64,000 nt of DNA from Candidatus Gracilibacteria bacterium. GTDB lineage: Bacteria; Patescibacteriota; Gracilibacteria; BD1-5; UBA6164. Made by a program: the position numbers and the translations under genes. The stretch lies in assembly GCA_010119145.1 (NCBI GenBank), contig JAACSU010000008.1:62001-126000 (forward strand), in the 5' to 3' direction. How positions within the stretch are numbered: the stretch's first letter is position 1; every line of letters starts with the position of its first letter. Below, one piece after another: positions 56,234-64,000 of this stretch. Under the pieces are notes generated by a model. The model made no database searches and was not told where the DNA came from. It saw only the letters and a list, made by a program, of their open reading frames with translations.

Positions 56234-56261
56234 TTGCAATTTATATACTTTTTTATATGAT
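56234..56261 (+). promoter_or_regulatory. promoter of rplS
   Basis: TTGCAA (56234-56239), a 16-base spacer, TATGAT (56256-56261), about 59 bases before the rplS start; a TTTTTCGAGG stretch and A/T-rich leader follow. The -35 TTGCAA is the same as at lysS. Confidence 0.6.
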
Positions 56262-56319
56262 ATGCTCGTTTTTCGAGGAAAAGAATTATTTCTCGATATA
56301 TTTATTTATATATATTGCA

Positions 56320-56799
56320 ATGACAAACGTAGATATAGTACGAAAAGTTCAAAATGAATTTCTTCAAACTGGGAGACCAGATTTAAGAACTGGTATGGAA
56401 GTAGAAGTATACCAAATCATTAAGGAAAATGGGAAAGAAAGAATCCAAAGATTTAAAGGTATTATCATCAAAACTGCTGGTAAATCTGAACTGGAAAAAA
56501 CTATCACAGTTCGAAGAAAAGTTGGAGCATTCGGAGTCGAAAAGATCTTTGCTATTCACTCAAGTACTATTGAAAAAATAGACGTACTACGACAATTCAA
56601 AGTTCGAAGAAAATCTATTAGCTTCATACGAGAACTCACTGGTAAAGCTGCAAGACTCAAAGAAATCAAGATGAGTAAAGAAGAGCTCAATGCTGAAAAA
56701 TCTCTTCCTACAGTAAGCTATCCAGATCAAAAAGAAGCATCAGCTCCAAAAAAAGAAACGGTTGAAACTACTGAAGCATCAACAGAAGAAACAAAATAA
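56320..56799 (+). CDS. rplS: 50S ribosomal protein L19
   Basis: 159 residues. The L19 core spans residues ~1-115: RPDLRTGMEVEVYQI, RIQRFKGIIIKTAGKSELEK, TITVRRKVGAFGVEKIFAIH, VLRQFKVRRKSISFIRELTG. An acidic/lysine-rich extension of ~40 residues ends the protein (KKETVETTEASTEETK). It contains no TGA codon at all. The longer frame from 56257 is not used: it begins in the promoter. Confidence 0.94.
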   Translation: MTNVDIVRKVQNEFLQTGRPDLRTGMEVEVYQIIKENGKERIQRFKGIIIKTAGKSELEKTITVRRKVGAFGVEKIFAIHSSTIEKIDVLRQFKVRRKSISFIRELTGKAARLKEIKMSKEELNAEKSLPTVSYPDQKEASAPKKETVETTEASTEETK

Positions 56800-56811
56800 T
56801 TTCATTATAAT

Positions 56812-56848
56812 AAAATAAAACATCTCAATTTGGGATGTTTTATTTTTT
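56812..56848 (+). terminator. terminator of rplS
   Basis: Hairpin AATAAAACATCTCA / TGGGATGTTTTATT (one G-U pair), followed by a T-run, 14 bases beyond the rplS stop. Confidence 0.8.
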
Positions 56849-56889
56849 GACTATACTAATCATATATATTTATATAAAAAAAGCACATT

Positions 56890-58347
56890 ATGGAACTTGC
56901 GTATAAAAGTATTTTAGAACTCAAAGAACTCATAGATACAGGAAAAATAAGCTCAAAGCAAATTTGGGATTACTTCAATACACGTGCCCAAAAAATTGAT
57001 TCTGACCTTCACTCTTTCAATAGTTTCAATTCGTCATGATATCAGGAATCCAAAGAAGCTTTAGCAGGAATTCCAATAGGAATAAAGGATATTTTTTGTG
57101 AAAAGGGAATTCTCACAACTGGATCATCAAAAATGCTTCAGGATTTTGTTCCTCCATATGATGCTACACTTATTAAAAAACTAAGAGAAGCTGGAATGAG
57201 CTCACTGTGAAAATGTAATATGGACGAATTTGCTATGGGGAGTTCAGGTGAAAATTCTGCATTTGGTGCTACTACAAACCCACACGGAACAAATAGAATC
57301 CCGGGTGGATCAAGTTCTGGATCAGCAGCCGCAGTTGCAGCTGGATTAGTGCCTGCATCACTCTGAACAGATACAGGATGATCTATTAGACAACCAGCCA
57401 GTATGTGCGGAGTTGTATGATTTAAACCAAGTTATTGACGGAATTCACGTTTTTGAGTTATGCCCATGGCTTCAAGTCTGGATACTCCTGGAACATTCAC
57501 TCTTACAGTACAAGATGCAGCATTTTTATATGATATTATGAATGGTGAAGACCTGAATGAAGGTTCGTCTATTGCTGGACATGATTCAATAAATGCAAAT
57601 ATATGGGAATCAAAGGATTTAACTGGAATCAAAGTATGAGTTCCAAAAGAATATTTTGAAGAGGGGCTTGATATTTGTGTGAAACGTGAAATACTGGATA
57701 CTATTTCTAAAATGAAGGAATTAGGAGCTGAGATTGTTGATATATCACTTCCAATGACAAAATTTGCTGTTGCAGCCTATTATATACTCTCTCCTGCAGA
57801 AGTAACCACAAATCTCGCTCGTCTTGATGGAATAAGATATGGACATAATTCAAAACTTCCAAATGATGGTGTAGATGAAATTTATCTTCATAACAGAGGT
57901 GAAGGACTGGGAAGTGAGCCTCAAAGACGAAGTATTCTTTGAAGCTATGTACTCTCTGCTTGATTTTATAATGCGTATTTTAAAAAAGCAGCTCAAATTC
58001 GAACTCTTATTATTGAAGACTTTAATACAGCTTTTCATTCAGTAGATATAATTGTCTGACCTACGGCTCCTTGTGTCGCTTGGAAGCTTTGACAACATAC
58101 CGAAGATCCACTCAAGATGTATCTAGAAGATGCCTATACTATTCCAGCTTCACTTGCCTGACTCCCAGGAATATCAATACCTTGTGGATTTGCAGAATCT
58201 AAGGATGAAGAAAAAGAAACACTCCCAGTTTGAATCCAGCTTCTTGCACCAAGACTCTCAGAACAAAAACTCTTTCAAGTAAGTTATGTACTCGAACAGT
58301 CACTAGGACTTCGAGAAAAAATGATTCCAAAAAAATACAGAGTCTAG
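56890..58347 (+). CDS. gatA: glutamyl-tRNA(Gln)/aspartyl-tRNA(Asn) amidotransferase subunit A
   Basis: 485-residue amidase subunit of GatCAB, which converts Glu-tRNA(Gln) (and Asp-tRNA(Asn)) to the amide. Amidase signature: [13 protein letters not shown] (catalytic Lys), [18 protein letters not shown] and [19 protein letters not shown] (Ser-cis-Ser triad), two of whose glycines are TGA. It starts at ATG 56890 ([14 protein letters not shown]). Subunits B and C are not in the window. Confidence 0.93.
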
Positions 58348-58372
58348 AAATATACTCAAACTTGCAATGATT

Positions 58373-58406
58373 ATCCCTTATATGTTACAATATAAGGGAT
58401 ATTTTT
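58373..58406 (+). terminator. terminator of gatA
   Basis: Perfect inverted repeat ATCCCTTATAT / ATATAAGGGAT with a 6-base loop and T5, immediately before the 58418 gene. Confidence 0.75.
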
Positions 58407-58417
58407 AAAATACAATC

Positions 58418-59650
58418 ATGAGCACAGCTAATACACAATGGAACCCTATAAATGAAAATTTAGAAAATAATGAAAACAGAGAAAAAGATATTGCGTACGA
58501 AGCAAAAAAGTGAGAAAAATTAGACATGAAATGAGGCCAAGAAGCAATGTGAGGCGTATGAGCAATTTGACCAGAAGCTGGAAAAGAAATTGCAAAAAAA
58601 GCGCTAACTTTAGAAGAACAAGAAGCTGAACAAGAAAATCCTGATGATCTACTCACACAACTTGATGGATGAGAATGAAAAGAAAAGAAAGAAAAAACTC
58701 ATTCCCTTAAATGAAGCGATGATTTTAAAGACGAAATTATTGATACTATCAATCAATCAGCAGACTATAGCTTAGAAATTTGAACTTGAATAGATTGAGT
58801 AAAAGATGATGAAAAACTATGAGATACAAATGAAATACCTAAAGACTTCGCGTCTAGCTGTGAATATGCACCACTTATAAAGATGTTTATGGAACAAGGG
58901 AAACTAACTCACGAAGAATGATTAGAATTATGAGAAAAATGACTCAATGCTGAAAATTTTCATCAAGTTATAAAAGAAGTCTGACTCGACTCTGAGCAAT
59001 CAAAAAATCTCATTAATTGCTTAAACTACGTTTCTTCAGATAAAACCACTATTGAGGCAACACAAGAAGTACAAAAATACTTTGAATGAATATTCTGAGA
59101 ATTTAAAAACCCTGAAGCTCAAGTATCTTCTTTTGCATCAGAAGCGTATAATGAAGTAATAAGTCATTATATTCCACACTCTGAGACTCCAAAAGAAAGA
59201 GATCAAAATTTAACTCTCGCTATTCAGATGGCTGCTTGAGATATTGTAAACAAATGAGTACTCAATTTATCTCCTTGAAACACAGAGACCTACAATGCAG
59301 CTCTACTAACCATTCAAAATGATGACTCTCAAGTTGAAGCAAGGTTTGTAGCTCTCACAAAAATATCAGAAATTGTTTGAAGTGATCAAGCAACAAAAGG
59401 TGGGTGAAAAAAGAATGCTGACGCGTTACGCAACAAACAAAAATCTGCATTACAAGCAAAGGAACAAAGCACTTCATTCCTAAAAACTCAAACAGACAAA
59501 ATAAATACAGATCAACTCAATACAAAAATTCCTGAAGATAATGAAAACAAAGAAGCCAAAACATTGGAAGCTAGTTGAGATGTTTTTACTGCATGAACTC
59601 TAGATTTAGCTTCAGACAATACATCAGAGTGAAGTGAAGCAACATCTTAA
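58418..59650 (+). CDS. acidic protein of unknown function, UGA-rich
   Basis: 410 residues, strongly acidic with Lys, Gln and Asn, no signal peptide or transmembrane segment. A low-complexity start (MSTANTQWNPINENLENNEN...GGQEAMGGVGAIG, to ~residue 110) precedes a helical domain (SCEYAPLIKMFMEQGKLTHE, then INCLNYVSSDKTTIEATQEV) to ~330 and a Gln/Lys/Thr tail. 26 of 33 glycines are TGA. It shares no recognised family. The tail-to-tail overlap with comEC is 3 bases (59648-59650). An intracellular scaffold or regulator is conceivable; there is no evidence. Confidence 0.75.
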
Positions 59651-61137
59651 AGTTCATTCTTTTTTATTTTGAGATGATACATTATTAAAAAATATATGAG
59701 AAGAATAAAATATAATGATTCAGCAAAAAATTTATAGTTTCATATTTCAAAAATAAAAAGCGCTCCTTCTTTGTTTCAAAAAAATTGAACAATCATAATG
59801 TCATATCGAAGGAAAATCCATGTTATAAATCATGTCAGTTCAGCAAGTGGAGGAAAAATAAAATAAAGCACTACACTCATAGCTCATCATAGCATAGCTA
59901 AAGGAATAGTCCAAGTAACTGCTATATTAGCCAGCGGAGCAAGAAGAGAGACTTGTCAAAATTGAAAGAGCATAATAGGAAGAGAGAAGCTCAAAGCAGA
60001 GAGCGTAAGTACGAATGCCTCTCTAATAGCAAAACTAGATGGAAGAAAAGAAAATATTTTTTGAAATAATTCTTGGGTATAAATAATCCCTATGACTGCT
60101 AGAAAACTTAAGTGTAGACTTACATCATATACAAGTGCTAAGGGCGACCAGAGAGCCATACAAACAGCAGTGAAGGTAAGGAGTACAATATTCCTTACTG
60201 GACTTCAAGATTGTATAAATATATATCAAAGTATTCACATTATAGAGGCTCTCACAACTGGAGCTCATAGTCATACAAAAAATGAAAAAGTAAGAATAGT
60301 ACTTATAACTCAAATAACCCGAAACCAAATCGGAAAATACGCAAATAAGAAACTCACGAAAATAATACAAAGTGTAATATTAAAACCACTGACAGCTATA
60401 AAATGAGTGAGTCATGAATTATTAAAATCTGTTTTCAAATCACTTGGAATATTTTCTCTCGCTCAAAATAATATTCAGGCTAAAAAAATAGCCTCATTTT
60501 TAGGATATAGTTCTCAAATTACGCTAATGAGACGCTCTCTAAAAATAAATATTTTTTGAGTAATGGAAGTGCTTTCTGAAATTATATCTACCTTTGAGAC
60601 AGAAGTTCTAAAATATATAGATTTAGATAATAAGAAATTTTTGTAAGCGAAGCTATCAAAATCCTCTATCATTTGAAAACGACCAGAAAATTCAATATCC
60701 TGTCATGGCTGTAGCTGAAAATTCTTAGGAACTTTTACAATGGAATATATACTTTTGCTTTTGTTTTTAAGCGTATTTTTAGCTACGAGCTGGATGTCTA
60801 CAATATATTCATCTTGGTAATCATCTCTCCTATAAACTTCTCTCACTACTCACGCATAATTTACATATTGTCACTCATATCTTTCGAGTATATCTAAATT
60901 AGAGTCAATATGAGACTGATGAATAGAACTATATATGAGAGATAACAAAATTCATATAATCATTAACAGGAGCACATATCGAAATTGTCTATAATAAAAT
61001 ATAAAATTAAGTGCTATACTCGCTCAAAAGAGCAGCAATAGGAAAGACAGAAAAATATCTTCAACTCAATAAAACAAAAAAAATCATATTAAAATACCTA
61101 ATAAAAAAGTAAGAAAATATGAATTTATTCGAATCAT
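59647..61137 (-). CDS. comEC: ComEC/Rec2-family DNA-uptake channel
   Basis: 496 residues: N-terminal transmembrane segments and DUF4131/OB-like domain (ERYEGQYVNYAGVVREVYRR, KVPKNFQLQPGQDIEFSGRF), then the competence channel domain (FLAGILFGARENIPSDLKTD, SGLTHFIAVSGFNITLCIIF). It has about 10 helices. The C-terminal beta-lactamase-like domain of full-length ComEC is absent. It starts one base into the lgt stop (TAATG), so the two are translationally coupled. With the type IV pilin nearby, it supports natural DNA uptake. Confidence 0.88.
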
Positions 61138-61928
61138 TATCCATGAAGTTGAGTATCCTGTCCACTCGTATCTCAATGAAAAACTTTATAAAACATGTAC
61201 CCACTCCACACAATAAGCATAAGAGCAAAAAGTTGTGGAAATGTAAATCATGTATTAATTGAGAGTATATCTTGTTTTCCACTAAAGAAATCAAATACTA
61301 GAATCATAGTAGAAAAAAGTATCATTCCTAGGTATCAAATATATCACCTAATATGAACAAAAAGTGACAGCATATACAATGCACTAAAAATAATAAAACT
61401 TAAGAGAGCATATACTATAGGGAGAGGAAAAACGGGAACTTGATACGGAACGAGGGTAAAGGGATTAGTATAGAGTATTTCAATTCAAAATGTTGTTTCT
61501 CTTCCATAAACTTGACCTCATAACAGTGATCCAATATATCAAATACTCACCGTAGCTAAAAATGCGAGCACTACTCCATCTATATATCGCTTCATAGGAG
61601 TTTTTTCAATCTTACAAAGTATATACAATACAAGTAAGAATCAGAATATGGCTCAAAAAAGTGAAAAGTTATATTCACTCATTACAAAGAATTGAAATGG
61701 TTCTGTGATGAACTTCATATCATTCCATTTTCAAATCACATAAAAGACTCGTGAAAAGAAAAACACAGAAAGGAAAAACCAAAGAATATTATGTGAAAAA
61801 AATTGGAAGTTATATCAAAATCTTGTTTCAAGACGTCGTAAAATCCATAAGAAAACAAAAAAACTAATGGTAAGTGCTATTCAAAATGTATAAATAAGCG
61901 CTCCGTATATATCAAAAAATGGATACAA
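61137..61928 (-). CDS. lgt: divergent prolipoprotein diacylglyceryl transferase-like protein
   Basis: 263 residues with about seven transmembrane helices. Layout follows Lgt: YPFFDIYGALIYTFGIALTI at the N-terminus, SVFFFSRVFYVI, SEYNFSLFGAIFGFLLVLYI (canonical FHGGLLG position) and WYIGSLLGGQVYGRET (canonical RIGNFINGELYGR). The residues required in E. coli Lgt (Arg143, Asn146, Glu151, His103) align with Tyr, Ser, Gln and Phe, so it may be catalytically different or inactive. No ATG precedes the first helix; TTG at 61928 is the best start (an in-frame TAA lies 4 codons upstream). Lipoproteins with perfect lipoboxes in this window imply that a working Lgt exists somewhere. Confidence 0.62.
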
Positions 61929-61995
61929 AATATGCCATTAATAAAAATAAATCTCGTTTTATAGTATAGATAATACTACAAAAAGCAACGTAATT

Positions 61996-62553
61996 TTACG
62001 CTCTTCCTAGATACTCTTTCGTCCTTGTATCTACCTTAATATTTTCTCAAATATTTATAAATAAAGGGACCTGGATCACAAGTCAAGTAGTCATTGTTGC
62101 TGGTTTTTTTCCTCAGGTAGCAGTATCTCATTTCTCTCCTGGAGGAGTGTCTTCTACTACGAGCACACAACTTGCATCTAAATTAACATTAATAGGGACT
62201 CCATTGAATTCTTGAAGCATTACCTTATCTCCATCATTAAGAAACAATTCAGCTCCATCAAGTGTTACTTTTGAGAGCTCAACTTGTTCATATGTTTCTC
62301 TGTTCATAAAATAGTATGTCTCACCATCATTATAAAGATAATCATAGGTATGAGTTGCAATATCAGCTGGTGGAAAATTATCCTTATCTGAAAATGTTTT
62401 TGGGATAGTACCACCACTGATGAGGTTCTTACACTTTATATTGATAATCGATCCACCTCGTCCTACTACTTTTTGCGAATAAGCAGTAACCTCATATGGA
62501 TCATTATCCATAAGAAACTTCTTTCACACCTTAAGTTCACTTGCATTGTACAT
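61996..62553 (-). CDS. efp: translation elongation factor P with arginine at the tip
   Basis: 185-residue three-domain EF-P that rescues ribosomes stalled at polyproline. It starts MYNASELKVGKKFLMDNDPY; the tip loop reads KVVGRGGSI with Arg at residue 32, where most bacteria have Lys (modified by EpmA or YmfI) and EarP-type bacteria have Arg. Then KCKNLISGGTIPKTF, the OB domains, and a C-terminal ENIKVDTRTKEYLGRA. Proline-rich targets for it are plentiful here (NKP repeats, LPELPDLP strip). The start at 62553 gives normal length. Confidence 0.92.
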
Positions 62554-62576
62554 AATTATTGACTGTAAAAATATTA

Positions 62577-64000
62577 TTATTTAGCATACTCGATACATCG
62601 AGTTTCACGTATAAGTGAAACCTTCACTTCACCTGGATATTGAAGTTTTTCCTCTATCGTATGAGCTATATCCTGTGCCATTTTTTGAGCCTGCATATCT
62701 GAAATAGTGACAGCATTTACAAATACCCTCACTTCACGTCCAGCACTCAGTGCATAGGCTTTGTCGACTCAACTAAAACTTTGAACCAGAGCCTCCATTT
62801 CCTGTACTCTTTTGAGATATTGCTCTATTGCTTCTCTCCTTGCTCCAGGTCGAACAGAACTAATTGCATCTGCCACTTGAATGATTGCTGCATATATAGA
62901 AATTGAGAATTGTTCACCATGATGATTTTCAATCATGTCTATAACTTCTTCTGGAAGTCCATACTTTCTTCATATTTTTGCTCCAATTTCTGGGTGCGTT
63001 CCTTCTATATCATGATCAAGTGCCTTTCATAGGTCATGTAGGAGTCCTCACATACGAAGTAATTTTTGATCAACTCAGAGTTCTCGACCAATAGCGTCAG
63101 CTATAATAGCTACTTCCTTTGAATGCTTGAGCATATTTTGTCCATAACTTGTTCTAAAACGGAGTTTTCAAATAATAGGAACTATTTCTTCAGGTATATT
63201 TCTGATATTAAGTTCCTCCAGCACCTGATTTCATAACTCTCGTAGCAGATTTTCTCATTCAGATTCAGTGGCTTTGATAACTTCTTCGATTCTGGCAGGT
63301 TGAATCCGTCCATCCTCAATAAGTTTTTCAAGTGATTTCTTAGCTATATACCTACGGTATAGATCAAATGCTGATATAAACACCGTATCAGGAGTATCAT
63401 CAATAATAAGAGACACTCCAGCATTTTTTTCAAATGTCGTAATATTTCTCCCTTCTTTTCAGATAAGTTTTCATTTTATGTCATCACTTGGAATTTGAAT
63501 AACCGTAGTTGTTACTTCGCTCGTAACATTTCCAGCATATTGTTGAATTGATTTAAGAATGATTTCTCTAGCCATTTCAGTTTTTTCTAGTTCAATCTTC
63601 TTTTTGTGCTTATCAATAAGATTTTTAGCATCTAAACTATACTTATCTCCTATTTGAGTTAAATAAATTTCCTTTGCTTCTTCTTCTGAAAGTTTCGATA
63701 TTTCACTCAGTTTTCAATCTAATTCTGCTTCCTTATCACGCAAAGCATCTCTATTTTCTTTCAATTTTTCTTCTTGAACAATAATATCATCTTGTCTTTT
63801 ACTTATTTGCTCAAGACGTTGTTCAATTTTTTCTTCTCTTTCTATGACTCTTAGCTCTGTTTTAGCAATTCTATCTTCTCATTCGCGAGCTTTTGAAGTT
63901 ATTTCTATAGCTTCTTCTTTTGCTTTCTTTACTAAATTTTGTGATTCCTCTCTCGCGTCACTAATCATTCTTTCTCTTTTTGTTTCAGCCTTTGAGACTA
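62577..64000 (-). CDS. rny: ribonuclease Y (5' end outside window)
   Basis: C-terminal ~474 residues of RNase Y, a membrane-tethered endonuclease that initiates mRNA decay. The visible N-terminal part is a long coiled coil (many Lys/Glu, 63550-64000), then the KH domain (KRKIGRNITTF-type region) and the HD domain with [20 protein letters not shown] (HD pair) and THPEIGA. It ends in the diagnostic [14 protein letters not shown]. The N-terminal transmembrane helix lies beyond the window. With RNase J it makes up a B. subtilis-type degradosome pair. Confidence 0.92.

Noticed and set aside
56257-56319. N-terminal extension of L19 from an upstream ATG
   Set aside because: It begins in the -10 region of the promoter and adds residues not found in L19; the ATG at 56320 is the right start.
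1-64000. Dozens of in-frame TGA 'stops' suggesting pseudogenes everywhere
   Set aside because: Removing the assumption that TGA is stop gives intact conserved proteins; the window is not degenerate, the code is different.
1-64000. CRISPR arrays, insertion sequences, prophage genes, tRNA or rRNA genes
   Set aside because: No regularly spaced repeats, transposases, integrases or cloverleaf/GTTCGAATC-type sequences were seen on reading both strands; absence by eye does not prove absence.

Overview
The window comes from a genome that reads UGA as glycine (genetic code 25). With the standard code almost every gene is broken by TGA. With TGA read as glycine they become full-length proteins, and TGA falls at invariant glycines: both outer glycines of a Walker A loop (49892-49915), the GatA amidase signature, IF-1 and L36. 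With about one-third G+C, no recognisable Shine-Dalgarno sequences and Patescibacteria-type genes, this points to Candidatus Gracilibacteria or Absconditabacteria (CPR/Patescibacteria). All coordinates below use that code, with TAA and TAG as the only stops.

Layout. 1-5584 (minus) is the end of the ribosomal/RNA polymerase superoperon (infA-rpmJ-rpsM-rpsK-rpsD-rpoA) behind infB and a cyclic-nucleotide-binding-domain gene. 5735-7390 (plus) holds a KhpB/Jag-like RNA-binding protein and a membrane-anchored protein; trpS converges on it. 8506-16221 (minus) is a cell-surface block: a 1483-residue repeat protein, a small lipoprotein, a peptidoglycan-binding/EF-hand protein and an LPXTG-anchored protein. 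16320-18079 is yidC-rnpA-rpmH, followed by a frameshifted type IV pilin, pyrH, a lipoprotein and RNase J. 23236-25679 holds a HExxH protein and four small membrane proteins of the pilin-like/VirB2-like kind. 25789-30070 (plus) is a polysaccharide cluster (GT4 transferase, O-antigen-ligase-like protein, GT-C-like transferase).

30124-43314 (minus) is one uninterrupted gene of about 4396 codons for a giant secreted surface protein with FG-GAP, invasin-like, DUF11-like and calcium-binding repeats. I read its whole length in frame and found no TAA or TAG. After it come mscL, a TauE/SafE permease and lysS, whose leader looks like a lysine attenuator. 48305-53499 (plus) is a conjugation-type system: a VirD4/TraG-like coupling ATPase and three polytopic membrane proteins built from the same transmembrane hairpin as the 24-25 kb cluster. 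The window ends with mutL, two small membrane or thioredoxin-like genes, rplS, gatA, an acidic UGA-rich protein, comEC, a divergent lgt, efp and the 3' part of rny.

Taken together the window combines housekeeping translation and RNA-decay genes with a large investment in surface adhesion (giant proteins, LPXTG, lipoproteins, pilin), envelope polysaccharide, and DNA/protein translocation (coupling ATPase, VirB2-like proteins, ComEC). This fits an episymbiotic or predatory CPR lifestyle; the lifestyle is inference.
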